A DNA stretch of 63,783 nt from Methylocapsa aurea (GCF_000746085.1 NZ_JQKO01000020.1:1-63783), one strand, 5' to 3'; numbered from the stretch's first letter, positions 36,207-45,213 are shown. Translations and numbers: made by a program. Notes: a model not told the origin generated them from the sequence alone.

Positions 36207-37406
36207 ATGATTTTCACGCGATGCGTTCTTGCGGGCTTCCTCGCCATGACGCTAACGGCGGCCGTCCTGCCGGCGCGGGCGGCGGAGATCGTCAGCGTCA
36301 AGGCCGGCTTCATCCGCGCCCCGCATCCCCGCGAGACCATTTCGATCCTCGATATTCCAGCTGATGACGACGGCGTCGCCGGCGCAAGGCTTGCGGTGGA
36401 GGATAATAATACGACGGGACGCTTTCTCGATCAGGCCTTTGCGATCGAGGACGTTAGGTTGAAATCCGGCGAGGATCCCGTCGCGGCTCTGAAGGGCCTT
36501 GCGGCGGCCGGCGCATCGCTGATCCTGGTCGATCTTCCCGCCGCCGAGACCCTCGCGCTCGCCAATGCGGCCAAGGACGCGGATATTCTGTTGTTCAATG
36601 TCGGCGCTCCCGATGAGACGTTGCGCGAGGAAAATTGCCGCGCCAACATGATCCATGTTGCGCCCTCCCATGCCATGCTCGCCGACGGCCTCGCCCAATA
36701 TCTCGTCTGGAAACAATGGAAGCGCTGGCTTCTGATGAAGGGGTCGCATCCGCAGGACCAACTCTATGCGGATGCGCTGCGGCGCTCCGCGAAAAAATTC
36801 GGCGCCAAGATCGTCGATGAGCGGGCCTATGAGGATTTGGGCGGCGGCCGGCGCTCCGATTCCGGGAGCGTGCAGACGCAAAGGCTCGTGCCCGTGGCGA
36901 CCCAGAACGCGCCGGCCTATGATGTGCTCGTCGCCGCCGACGAAAGCGATGTCTTCGCCAATTATCTGCCCTATCGCACCTTCGATCCGCGCCCGGTCGC
37001 GGGTTCGGCCGGGTTGAAGCCGGTCAGCTGGGACGCAAGCCATGAGCAATGGGGTGCGATCCAATTGCAGAACCGCTTCGCGAAACTGGCCGCGAGGCGG
37101 ATGAACGAGCGCGACAATCAGGCCTGGATCGCGATGCGCATGATCGGCGAGGCCGCCGCGCGAACGCGTTCCAAAGATCCCAAGACCATCCGCGATTATC
37201 TGACCGGACCGGATTTTTCCATCGCCGCCTTCAAGGGCCAAAAGCTGACCTTGCGGCGGTGGAACCAGCAATTGCGCCAGCCCATTCTCCTTGGCGATGG
37301 CCGCATGATCGTGTCGGTTTCGCCGCAGGAAGGCTTTCTGCATCAAACATCGGAACTCGATACGCTGGGCGTCGATCAGCCAGAGACGAAATGCAAACTG
37401 CAATGA
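36207..37406 (+). CDS. periplasmic binding protein of a PQQ-alcohol-associated ABC system
   Basis: 399 residues with a signal peptide (cleavage near ARAAEIV) and a type I periplasmic-binding fold like branched-chain amino acid receptors. It resembles the binding protein found beside PQQ-dependent alcohol dehydrogenases (family described as PQQ_ABC_bind). Features: RETISILDIPADDDGVAGARLA, NVGAPDETLREENCRANMIHVAPS and a C-terminal KLTLRRWNQQLRQPILL. The next three genes are the matching partners: beta-propeller, ATPase and ABC-2 permease. The ligand is unknown; export or sensing of alcohol/aldehyde products has been suggested for such clusters. Its stop overlaps or nearly touches the propeller gene. 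Confidence 0.82.
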   Translation: MIFTRCVLAGFLAMTLTAAVLPARAAEIVSVKAGFIRAPHPRETISILDIPADDDGVAGARLAVEDNNTTGRFLDQAFAIEDVRLKSGEDPVAALKGLAAAGASLILVDLPAAETLALANAAKDADILLFNVGAPDETLREENCRANMIHVAPSHAMLADGLAQYLVWKQWKRWLLMKGSHPQDQLYADALRRSAKKFGAKIVDERAYEDLGGGRRSDSGSVQTQRLVPVATQNAPAYDVLVAADESDVFANYLPYRTFDPRPVAGSAGLKPVSWDASHEQWGAIQLQNRFAKLAARRMNERDNQAWIAMRMIGEAAARTRSKDPKTIRDYLTGPDFSIAAFKGQKLTLRRWNQQLRQPILLGDGRMIVSVSPQEGFLHQTSELDTLGVDQPETKCKLQ

Positions 37407-37426
37407 TTTTTCAGGCGAGGCGCGGC

Positions 37427-38404
37427 ATGATGAATTTTTCTTTGCGCCTTTGCGCGCTTGGCGTTCTGGCGCTGGCCATTTCGTCGCCAGCCGCAGCGTT
37501 CACGGCCTATGTTTCGAACGAAAAAGGCAATTCGATCTCGATCATCGACACCGATAAAATGGCGGTAGTCAAGACGGTGAAGGTTGGCCAGCGCCCGCGC
37601 GGGATCGCATTGAGCCAGGACGGCGGGCAGTTGTTCATCTGCGCCGGCGACGAGGATGCGATCCAGATCCTCGACACCAGGACGCTTGAAATTATCGGCC
37701 ATCTGCCGTCCGGCCCCGATCCCGAACTCCTGATCTTGAGCCCAGACGGCAAGCTTCTCTATACGTCGAATGAGAACAACAATCTGGTGACTGCGATCGA
37801 CGTCGCGACGCGCAAAGCGGTCGCCGAAATTCCGGTTGGCGTCGAACCGGAGGGAATGGCCCTGAGCCCTGACGGCAAGGTGCTCGTCAATACGTCGGAA
37901 ACGACGAATATGGCGCATCTCATCGACACGCAAACGCGCAAGATTTTCGCCAATGTCCTCGTCGACGCCAGGCCGCGCTCCGCGCAATTTACGCCCGATG
38001 GGTCTGAATTATGGGTTTCGGCCGAAGTCGGCGGCACGGTCAGCGTGATCGACGCGGCCAGCCATCAGGTCAAGCAGAAGATCGCTTTCACGATCCCAGG
38101 TCTTTCGAAGGAGGCCATTCAGCCGGTCGGCGTGCGGTTCACGCAGGATGGCGCCAAGGCCTTCGTGGCGCTTGGTCCGGCCAACCGCGTCGCGGTGATC
38201 GACGCGGCGACGAAACGGATCGAGAAATATCTTCTCGTTGGGCAAAGGGTCTGGCAATTGGCCTTTACCCCGGATGGCAAATATCTCTATACGACCAATG
38301 GCGTGTCGAACGATGTTTCGGTGATCGACGTAGCCGCCCTCAAGGTCGTGAAATCGATCGCGGTCGGATCATTTCCTTGGGGCGTTGCGATTGCAAGACA
38401 ATGA
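37427..38404 (+). CDS. YncE-like beta-propeller protein of the PQQ-associated ABC cluster
   Basis: 325 residues with a signal peptide (LALAISSPAAAFTAYVS) and seven repeats of the YVTN type, such as LYTTNGVSNDVSVIDVAALK, each about 40-45 residues with D-G-K turns (SPDGKLLYTSNENN). A periplasmic propeller. ATG 37427 follows AGGCGAGG; an upstream ATG at 37403 overlaps the previous stop. It matches the propeller usually encoded with PQQ-dependent alcohol catabolism genes. The ATPase gene starts ten bases after the stop. Confidence 0.85.
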   Translation: MMNFSLRLCALGVLALAISSPAAAFTAYVSNEKGNSISIIDTDKMAVVKTVKVGQRPRGIALSQDGGQLFICAGDEDAIQILDTRTLEIIGHLPSGPDPELLILSPDGKLLYTSNENNNLVTAIDVATRKAVAEIPVGVEPEGMALSPDGKVLVNTSETTNMAHLIDTQTRKIFANVLVDARPRSAQFTPDGSELWVSAEVGGTVSVIDAASHQVKQKIAFTIPGLSKEAIQPVGVRFTQDGAKAFVALGPANRVAVIDAATKRIEKYLLVGQRVWQLAFTPDGKYLYTTNGVSNDVSVIDVAALKVVKSIAVGSFPWGVAIARQ

Positions 38405-38413
38405 CCCAATACA

Positions 38414-39193
38414 ATGACCTCTGTGACGCCTGAAAGGCACAACGGGGTCGCCGCCGCTCTCGAGGTCGAGGGCGTCAGCCATAGCTATGGCCGGCGCAAG
38501 GCGCTGGACAATGTCTCCTTCAGCGTCGGGCCGGGCCGTTTCGCCGTGCTGCTCGGCCTCAACGGCGCCGGAAAGAGCACGCTGTTTTCTTTGATCACGC
38601 GTCTTTTCGCCGCCCAGTCCGGCGCGATATGCATCTTCAACTGGGACGTTAGCCGCGCGCCTGGCGAGGCTTTGCGCCGCCTTGGCGTCGTCTTTCAGGC
38701 GCGAACGCTCGATCTCGATCTGTCGATCTCGCAAAATCTTGCCTATCACGCGGCGCTGCATGGGATTGGCGGGCGCGAGGCCAAACAGCGCGCGCGTGAA
38801 GTGCTGGAGCAGGTCGAGATGGCCGATCGCGCCGACGACAAGGCCCGCGACCTTTCCGGCGGCCAGATCCGCCGCGTCGAGATTGCGCGCGCGCTGCTGC
38901 ATCGCCCGAAAATGCTCCTTCTCGACGAGCCGACGGTCGGGCTCGACATCAGGGCGCGCGCGGATATTCTCCTCCATGTGCGCGGCCTCGTCGCGGGCGA
39001 AGGCATCAGCGTGCTCTGGGCGACGCATCTCATCGACGAGATCGAGGCGAGCGACGACGTTCTCGTCTTGCATCGCGGCCAATTGATCGACAAAGGCAAT
39101 GTTGGCGAAGTCGCGTCCCGCGCCGGCGCAGCGGACATCGGCGCCGCCTTCGCCAAACTGACCGGCGCGGGCAGAGCCGAGGACGCCAGATGA
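38414..39193 (+). CDS. ABC transporter ATP-binding protein of the PQQ-associated cluster
   Basis: 259 residues, one ABC domain: Walker A GLNGAGKSTLFSL, Q-loop VFQARTLDLDL, signature LSGGQIRRVEIARAL and Walker B MLLLDEPTVGLD. It belongs to the exporter/ABC-2 class (like NodI or PedA-type) and pairs with the next gene, with which it overlaps by four bases (ATGA at 39190). Forms part of the four-gene unit 36207-40065. Confidence 0.9.
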   Translation: MTSVTPERHNGVAAALEVEGVSHSYGRRKALDNVSFSVGPGRFAVLLGLNGAGKSTLFSLITRLFAAQSGAICIFNWDVSRAPGEALRRLGVVFQARTLDLDLSISQNLAYHAALHGIGGREAKQRAREVLEQVEMADRADDKARDLSGGQIRRVEIARALLHRPKMLLLDEPTVGLDIRARADILLHVRGLVAGEGISVLWATHLIDEIEASDDVLVLHRGQLIDKGNVGEVASRAGAADIGAAFAKLTGAGRAEDAR

Positions 39194-40065
39194 CCAACCC
39201 GGCCTCGAACGACGCGGCGATCGCCAAGGAGATCGCCAAGGACTTAGGTCTGAAGGGTTTCGGCGCCGCCCAATATGCGATTTGCCTCAAAGGCGTCGTT
39301 TGGCGCGAGGCGTTGCGGTTTCTGCATCAGCGCGAGCGCTTCGTCTCGGCGTTGGTGCGTCCGCTGGTCTGGCTGTTCATCTTCGCGGCGGGGTTTCGGT
39401 CGGTCCTGGGCGTATCGATCATTCCGCCTTATGACACCTATGTGCTCTATGACGTTTACATCACGCCTGGCCTCATGGCGATGATTCAACTGTTCAATGG
39501 CATGCAATCGTCGCTCTCGATGGTCTATGATCGAGAGATGGGCAATATGCGAACGCTTCTCGTCAGCCCGTTTCCGCGCTGGTTCTTGCTGACCTCGAAG
39601 CTTGTCGCCGGGGTGGCGGTGTCGCTGCTTCAAGTCTATGCGTTCTTGCTTGTGGCTTATTTCTGGGAGATCGAGCCGCCCTCGCCCTGGGGCTATCTGA
39701 CGCTCGCTCCGGCGCTCATTCTGTCCGGCCTGATGTTCGGCGCTCTCGGCATGCTCTTGTCGTCGCTGATCAAGCAATTGGAGAATTTCGCCGGGGTCAT
39801 GAATTTCGTCATTTTCCCGATGTTCTTCACATCCTCGGCGCTCTATCCGCTCTGGCGCGTCAGGGAGGGCAGTCCTTGGCTCGCATTCGCCTGCGAGCTC
39901 AACCCGTTCACCCATGCCGTCGAGTTGATCCGCTTCGCCTTTTACGAACAGATCAACCCTTTCGCGCTTGCGGTCGTGCTGAGCGCTGCGATCGTCTTCC
40001 TCGCCGCGGCGATCAGGGCCTATGATCCCTCGCGCGGCATGCTGGTGCGGCGCGAGGGGCTTTGA
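39190..40065 (+). CDS. ABC-2 type permease of the PQQ-associated cluster (PedC-like)
   Basis: 291 residues with six helices in two groups and an N-terminal cytoplasmic stretch. The conserved segment DREMGNMRTLLVSPFPRWFLL and PMFFTSSALYPLWRV are typical of ABC-2/NodJ permeases. It is predicted to export its substrate together with the preceding ATPase. A convergent cytochrome c gene follows. Confidence 0.88.
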   Translation: MTNPASNDAAIAKEIAKDLGLKGFGAAQYAICLKGVVWREALRFLHQRERFVSALVRPLVWLFIFAAGFRSVLGVSIIPPYDTYVLYDVYITPGLMAMIQLFNGMQSSLSMVYDREMGNMRTLLVSPFPRWFLLTSKLVAGVAVSLLQVYAFLLVAYFWEIEPPSPWGYLTLAPALILSGLMFGALGMLLSSLIKQLENFAGVMNFVIFPMFFTSSALYPLWRVREGSPWLAFACELNPFTHAVELIRFAFYEQINPFALAVVLSAAIVFLAAAIRAYDPSRGMLVRREGL

Positions 40066-40109
40066 AGCGGATGTTCCGGGCTGGAATGATCCTGCCGGAG
40101 CGCTTTCGC

Positions 40110-40505
40110 CTATTTTTTCTTGCCGGAGGCGTCGAACTGGGCGAGATAGGCGGCGATATTGTCCCTATCTGTTTCCTTCGGCAGTCCGGCGAAGATCATT
40201 TTCGTGCCGGCGACCTTGGCTTTCGGGCCCGCGAGGAACTCCTTGAACGTCGCTTCATCCCAAGTCAGCCCCGAAGCCTTCATCGCGTCGGAATAGGCAT
40301 AATCGGCGGCAGAGGCGGCCTTGCGCCCAATCACGCCGTTCAACTCCGGGCCGACGAAATTCTTGGCGGTTTCGCCGACCTGGTGGCAGACCTTGCACTT
40401 CTGATTAAAGAGCGTCTCGCCAGCGGCGGCGTCTGCGGCCAAGGCGCCGGCGGCGGATGCGACCCAAGCAGCAGCGGCGGCCATGCAGACAAATTTGAAA
40501 TTCAT
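40110..40505 (-). CDS. class I cytochrome c (c2/c550 type)
   Basis: 131 residues with a signal peptide ending GALAADAAAG. Heme motif CKVCH near residue 38, NFVGPELNGVIGRKAAS, and axial Met in GTKMIFAGLPKETDRDNIAAYL. Start ATG at 40505 (minus) with GGAAGG upstream. A soluble periplasmic electron carrier; its position beside a PQQ-associated ABC cluster suggests it could serve alcohol oxidation. It is intact, unlike the cytochrome-like gene at 11473. Confidence 0.94.
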   Translation of the reverse strand: MNFKFVCMAAAAAWVASAAGALAADAAAGETLFNQKCKVCHQVGETAKNFVGPELNGVIGRKAASAADYAYSDAMKASGLTWDEATFKEFLAGPKAKVAGTKMIFAGLPKETDRDNIAAYLAQFDASGKKK

Positions 40506-40625
40506 TTCCAGTTTCCTTCCCTTTGTGCGAGGGGCATTCGATAAAGGTCTCGCATGCGGCCTTTGAACCGGGCCGATCTAGCGACCCTCATTATAGCTTA
40601 CCGAGCAAACATGTATCCTGACAGC

Positions 40626-41747
40626 ATGGCCGAAGACAACCCGAACTCGAAAAGAATCAAGCGCAACCGCGCCGTCATCGGATCGGTCGGCCTATTGGCG
40701 GCGCTTTCTTTGTGGGCGCTTGCAGTCCGCAGCCGGGGCTTTTCCGCGCCCGTGGCGCTTTACCTCATTCTCGCGGCATTTTTCAATACCCAAGTCTTGT
40801 CGCAAGCCTCGCCCCAAGTCTTGCCTCAAGCCCGGGCCGCCGACAAACTGCGGGTGGCGGCGCAAAAAACCGGAACTTTCGCCTGGGAACTCGGGATCGT
40901 CCAAGCGCGCGGCCTGGACCGAGCCGCCGGCCTCGAAATCGAGGTTACCGAGCTAGCGTCTCCCGAAGCCGCGCGGATCGCCCTGATGAGCGGCTCGGTC
41001 GACATGATTCTCAGCGACTGGCTGTGGGTCGCCCGCGAAAGAAGCCTTGGCGTCCGGCTCGTTTTCGCGCCCTATTCGAGCGCGCTTGGCGCGGTCATGA
41101 TTCCCGCCGGCTCGCCGCTCAAGGAAATTGCCGATCTGAAGGGAAAGACGCTGGCGGTCGCCGGCGGCCCGCTCGATAAGAGCTGGCTTTTGCTGCAGGC
41201 GCTCGCCCAGGTTTCAAACCTCGATCTCAAGGCGGAGGCGAATGTTGTTTATGGCGCGCCGGCGCTGCTTTATCAAAAAGCCGTGAACGGCGAGGCGGAC
41301 GCCAATCTGAATTTTTGGAATTTCTGCATTGCGCTCGAAGCGCGCGGCTTTCGGCGTCTCATTGGCATGGATGAGGTGGAGCGGCGTCTTGGCGCCAAGG
41401 GACCCGTGTCCATGGTCGGCTATGTTTTCGATGAAAGCCTCGCGCAAAAAAATCCCGCCGCGCTGGCGCGCTTTTTTAAGGTCGCAGCGCAGGCCAAGGA
41501 GGCGCTCGTCCATTCCGATGCGGATTGGGCCAAGCTCGCGCCCCGGATCGGAGTCGCCGACCCCGCGCAACTCGCGCTCTATAGGCAAAGCTACGTCGAG
41601 GGCGTCCCGCGCCGATCGATCGAGGAGGAAGCGGCCGACGCGCGGGCGCTTTACCGCATCCTTGCGGAGATTGGCGGGCCGGAGCTTGTCGGTCCGGCAA
41701 AGGAGCTCGACCCCGGCGTCTACTATCAAGCGCCGTCGGGTCGCTGA
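40626..41747 (+). CDS. NrtA/SsuA-like ABC transporter substrate-binding protein
   Basis: Type II periplasmic binding protein similar to taurine, sulfonate, nitrate and thiamine-precursor receptors. Mature part starts near ADKLRVAAQKTGTFAWELGI; further on MILSDWLWVARERSLGVRLVF and DLKGKTLAVAGGPLDKSWLLL. Start is uncertain: ATG 40554 or 40626, or a GTG near 40750 that would give a compact signal peptide; the early frames add an extra hydrophobic segment. An imperfect repeat (QVLSQASPQVLPQA) precedes the mature part. The permease starts three bases after the stop. Substrate unknown. Confidence 0.82.
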   Translation: MAEDNPNSKRIKRNRAVIGSVGLLAALSLWALAVRSRGFSAPVALYLILAAFFNTQVLSQASPQVLPQARAADKLRVAAQKTGTFAWELGIVQARGLDRAAGLEIEVTELASPEAARIALMSGSVDMILSDWLWVARERSLGVRLVFAPYSSALGAVMIPAGSPLKEIADLKGKTLAVAGGPLDKSWLLLQALAQVSNLDLKAEANVVYGAPALLYQKAVNGEADANLNFWNFCIALEARGFRRLIGMDEVERRLGAKGPVSMVGYVFDESLAQKNPAALARFFKVAAQAKEALVHSDADWAKLAPRIGVADPAQLALYRQSYVEGVPRRSIEEEAADARALYRILAEIGGPELVGPAKELDPGVYYQAPSGR

Positions 41748-41750
41748 CCC

Positions 41751-42491
41751 GTGCTGTTTCGATTGGCGTCGCTGCTGCTTCTGTTGCTGGTCTGGGAGTT
41801 AGGATCGAAAATCGCCGGAGCGCGCCTGCTGCCGGCGCCGTTCGAGGTCCTGGTGGTCATCGGCTCGGAAGCGCGCTCGGGGGCGCTTTTCATCAATCTG
41901 GCGGCCACGCTCGGCCGCGTCGCGGCCTCTTTCGCGCTGGCGATGGGGCTTGGGACCGCGCTCGGCATGCTCATGGGGCGCAACAAGACAATCGACAATC
42001 TGTGCGATCCCTGGCTCATCGTGCTCTTGAACCTTCCGGCTCTGGTGATCATCGTATTGGCCTATATCTGGGTCGGTCTGAACGAAGTCGCGGCGATCGG
42101 AGCCGTGGCGCTCAATAAATTGCCAAATACGGCGGCGACGGTGCGCGAAGGGGCCCGCGCCTTCGATGCGAGCCTCGATGAAATGGCGCGGGTTTTCGCC
42201 ATGCCGCTGCGCACAAGGATCAGACATGTCTTCCTGCCTCAGCTCGCCCCTTATCTCGCGGCGGCCACGCGCTCCGGCCTCTCGCTGGTCTGGAAAATCG
42301 TCCTGGTGGTGGAATTGCTCGGGCGCCCGAATGGCGTCGGCTTCGAGATCGGCATCGCCTTTCAACTCTTCGACGTGACCCGGCTTTTAGCCTATGCCCT
42401 TCCCTTCGTCGGCCTCATGCTGACGATCGAGACTTTCGTTGTGCAACCGATCGAGCGACATGTCTCCCGCTGGCGACCGCATCAAGTTTGA
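41751..42491 (+). CDS. NrtB/SsuC-like ABC transporter permease
   Basis: 246 residues, GTG start, five to six helices, BPD_transp_1 family. Coupling loop near LDEMARVFAMPLRTRIRHVFLPQLAPYLA, and LVWKIVLVVELLGRPNGVGFEI close to the end. It overlaps the following ATPase gene by 32 bases. Confidence 0.9.
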   Translation: MLFRLASLLLLLLVWELGSKIAGARLLPAPFEVLVVIGSEARSGALFINLAATLGRVAASFALAMGLGTALGMLMGRNKTIDNLCDPWLIVLLNLPALVIIVLAYIWVGLNEVAAIGAVALNKLPNTAATVREGARAFDASLDEMARVFAMPLRTRIRHVFLPQLAPYLAAATRSGLSLVWKIVLVVELLGRPNGVGFEIGIAFQLFDVTRLLAYALPFVGLMLTIETFVVQPIERHVSRWRPHQV

Positions 42492-43188
42492 AATCGCCAT
42501 CGCGTCCAAGACGCTTCGGACCGCCGCCGGCGCCATGCGCGTCGTGCTGCGCGACGTCGCCTTCAGTTTGAAGGAAGGCGAGGTTTGCGCCCTGCTTGGA
42601 CCCTCCGGCTGCGGCAAGACGACTTTGCTGCGGATCATCGCCGGCATCGATCGGGATTTCGAGGGCCGCCTCGCCTTGCCCTCCCGCCACAAGATCGGCA
42701 TGGTTTTCCAGGAGCCGAGACTGCTGCCCTGGCGCAGCGTCGCGGATAATCTGCGGCTTGCCGGGGCCTCGAACGAAACCAGCCTCGCCGAGATCGCCTC
42801 GGCGCTCGGCCTCGACCTGCATTTGGATCATTTTCCGGGGGAGCTATCGCTCGGCCTGGCGCGGCGCGTCGCCATCGCCAGGGCCTTCGCCATCAAGCCG
42901 GATCTTCTTCTCCTCGACGAACCCTTCGTCTCCCTCGACGCCGCGTTGGCGATGCGCCTGCGCGAAGAATTGATCGCGCTTGTCGAGACGCGCAAGGCGA
43001 CGACGCTCATCGTCACGCATGACGTCGACGAGGCAATCGCGCTGGCCGATCGCATCATTGTGTTGTCGGCGGCGCCCGGGCGGATCGTCGCCGAGGCGAC
43101 CATCGAGACGGCCCGCCTCGCGCTGACGCCTGAGCGCGCGGCGGGGGTCAAAAGCGCGCTTCTGGCGCGCATCGCGGCCGCGGCGTGA
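42460..43188 (+). CDS. NrtD/SsuB-like ABC transporter ATP-binding protein
   Basis: 242 residues from ATG 42460. Walker A GPSGCGKTTLLRII, Q-loop MVFQEPRLLPW, Walker B LLLLDEPFVSLD and H-loop VTHDVDEAI. The signature motif is degenerate: ELSLGLARRVAIARAF instead of LSGGxxQRVAIARA, with Leu-Gly replacing the two glycines, seen in some small-solute importers. Third gene of the 40626-43188 transporter. Confidence 0.88.
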   Translation: MSPAGDRIKFEIAIASKTLRTAAGAMRVVLRDVAFSLKEGEVCALLGPSGCGKTTLLRIIAGIDRDFEGRLALPSRHKIGMVFQEPRLLPWRSVADNLRLAGASNETSLAEIASALGLDLHLDHFPGELSLGLARRVAIARAFAIKPDLLLLDEPFVSLDAALAMRLREELIALVETRKATTLIVTHDVDEAIALADRIIVLSAAPGRIVAEATIETARLALTPERAAGVKSALLARIAAAA

Positions 43189-43701
43189 AGGGGTCGATCC
43201 AAATCCAGCTGTTTGCGCGCGCACAAGAGAGATATAGCGGCGCGGTAGCGTCTCAGTTTGAATTTCTGCAATGGGTGGATTTCTGCCTGTCCGCTCCCCG
43301 GCCTGCAATTTCGTAACCGGCCATTCTGTCTATGGCGTGGTCGGGCCGAAAACTGCCTGTCTCGTTTTGAGCGAGCGACACGATGATGCGGATCGGATAT
43401 CAACGCCCGTGGGAGGTTTGGAGGCTGACGACCCAAGTCCGTCGCTCGGGCGCTGATCAGCTCGTCCCGAAACCGGTCGCTGCGCGAACAAATCTACCGG
43501 CGGTAGAGCGCCCACTCCGAACGGACCATCTCTCTCGGCGCCACCTGCCGGTTGACGAGAGATCGCGGCCGGGGAAAATACCCGCGAATGTAGCTCCCTG
43601 CCGCACGCATCACTTCTCGGCGCTAACTTGCGACTAGCCCATCAACGAGCGCGTGGCTGACAGAAGCCTGGTGCGCCCCGTCCGCCGCTATCAGTAATCT
43701 A
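43189..43701. other. gap without recognisable gene
   Basis: About 510 bases; short frames on either strand have no family resemblance. A seven-base inverted repeat TCTCTCG/CGAGAGA at about 43529-43562 is the only structure seen. Confidence 0.35.
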
Positions 43702-43986
43702 TCAGTAATAAGTACGCCGATGCCAGCGGCGGATCGCGCGCCGTTCATGCCGATAGACGCGACGATTAACGCGACGATTAACGCGACGCCAATGGCCATA
43801 ATAAGCTTTCTCGACTTGCGCGTGCTCCATGTCTTCCGAGGTAGCGACGCCCGGCTGCGGCGTCAAACCCAGATCATGGTCCGGCGCGGCGAGCGGCGTG
43901 AACGAGTTGAAAGCCTTCGCAGGCGCCACTGCTGCCGCCACACCCGCTCCAATGCAAAGCAGTTTCAAGAATGCGCGTCGTTCCAT
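43702..43986 (-). CDS. small exported Arg-rich protein with Tat-like signal
   Basis: 94 residues starting at 43986 with GGGAG upstream. The N-terminus MERRAFLKLLCIGAGVAAAV is a twin-arginine-type signal (RRAFLK) ending AKAFNSF. The mature part is short, and its last 30 residues are dense in Arg and Tyr (RRVNRRVNRRVYRHERRAIR). A 12-base tandem duplication in the DNA (43757-43785 area) encodes the repeated RRVN. No family function is known to me. It is one of several small exported proteins in this region. Confidence 0.7.
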   Translation of the reverse strand: MERRAFLKLLCIGAGVAAAVAPAKAFNSFTPLAAPDHDLGLTPQPGVATSEDMEHAQVEKAYYGHWRRVNRRVNRRVYRHERRAIRRWHRRTYY

Positions 43987-44328
43987 CGCAATCTCCCGAA
44001 ATTTAGCAGAGATGTCGGGTGCAAAACTCGAGACGGGTGCAAGGGTTCCGCCCGACCTTTTAGCAATTGCTAACATCCTCATTCCGGGCGGAGTTGGAAT
44101 TGGGCGGCAGTTGGCGTCGCTGAGAAAGTTTGACAGCGCAATCCCGCGTTAATTCAAGCTGTAATGGAGACCCTTGATTCGCTTGACAAGGGAACGCTTA
44201 TCCACGTCCTTCTTTCAAAGGCGCAAGCGATCGAAGGTTTGAGGCTGACCTTTGCGTCCCACCAAAATAGAGCGCGTGGACGTTGAAATTGGCCTAAATT
44301 GGGTCGCCGCTGAATTCGGGGCCGATAG
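43987..44328. other. gap without recognisable gene
   Basis: A lone DnaA-box-like TTATCCACG occurs at about 44199. The start region of the 43702 gene lies at the left edge. Nothing else was found. Confidence 0.3.
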
Positions 44329-44973
44329 TTAATCGCTTAGGGGGGCTGCGTCGGCGTTCAGATTCTGCCTTTCAAAGGACGATCTTGCCAAGAGATTCGA
44401 AAGGCCGCGCCCGGACTGCTCGAGGCACGCGAGTGCGTCTCGGCAAGAAATATTGAGAGGAGTGATGTGGTCGGCGCTGACAATCTGCACCACTCCCGAC
44501 GAAGGGTCAGGCGCGCCGGGCATAAACACGGCAACTTGGCCATCGTTGAACGCGTCGACAACGAACCCAAGCCGCAATCCACTGTTCATGCGCACCAGGA
44601 CCGACTTGAGGTCTTCGTTTGTCTTTACCTCCAACCCTGCCAAGCGATCAGCGTATTTACGAACGGCGACGTAGGGGGGCAGTTTGTTTAGGACCTTCTC
44701 TTCAAGGAAGGAGGCCGCGTCCTTTTCAATTCTAAATGAACGCAGGAAAAGCCCAGCGGCGAAGGCCACTAGCACAAGCAAAAAAGTCCCTACGACATAA
44801 ACGGCGAGAACCGCCTCGCCCTTTGAAATTGGCAGCTTTTCCGCGAGTGGCGTCGCGGAATCGACAGCCATCTTGCCCGCCTTGATGACAACGAGAAGAA
44901 CCGCAGCGAAGGGGAGCAAGAAGACAGCGCCACCGACCACCGTCGTTTTCACAAAGTCGAAAATTTGCCTCAT
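44329..44973 (-). CDS. DUF502-like membrane protein
   Basis: 214 residues from ATG 44973 (MRQIFDFVKTTVVGGAVFLL). Two N-terminal helices (about residues 9-30 and 50-75) are followed by a cytoplasmic or periplasmic domain containing VLVRMNSGLRLGFVVDAFN and VAVFMPGAPDPSSGVVQIV, which resembles DUF502 proteins. Function unknown. The frame is open upstream to 45108, but that part overlaps a repeat-rich stretch and is unlikely to be coding. Monocistronic, reverse strand. Confidence 0.75.
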   Translation of the reverse strand: MRQIFDFVKTTVVGGAVFLLPFAAVLLVVIKAGKMAVDSATPLAEKLPISKGEAVLAVYVVGTFLLVLVAFAAGLFLRSFRIEKDAASFLEEKVLNKLPPYVAVRKYADRLAGLEVKTNEDLKSVLVRMNSGLRLGFVVDAFNDGQVAVFMPGAPDPSSGVVQIVSADHITPLNISCRDALACLEQSGRGLSNLLARSSFERQNLNADAAPLSD

Positions 44974-45118
44974 GACACCCTGCGTGCTGGGCGAAACCTG
45001 TTTTTCCTTAGAAACGCAAAATATCCGCGCCGATGGGCCCAACCAAGTCTTTAACGAAAATATGTCGGGCTTTTGCCACGGAGCCTCGTGCGCGCCAAAG
45101 GGCGTCATCGATGAAGCT

Positions 45119-45160
45119 GTAGCAAGCGGCTGCAGGCCCTCGCCTGCAGCCGCTTGCTAC
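45119..45160. repeat. perfect 18-bp inverted repeat
   Basis: Arms GTAGCAAGCGGCTGCAGG (45119-45136) and its exact complement (45143-45160) with a six-base loop CCCTCG. Located between the small Arg-rich gene at 45214 (its 3' side) and the DUF502-like gene. No T tract follows on either strand, so it is not a standard terminator. Confidence 0.8.
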
Positions 45161-45213
45161 GCTCGACACTCGCTTTTTGACCCGCCGCGCTCGGCGGCCA
45201 TCATCTTAGTGGT

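Noticed and set aside
45119-45160. CRISPR repeat or terminator
   Set aside because: Single copy and no spacer array; no T run on either strand, so only reported as an inverted repeat.
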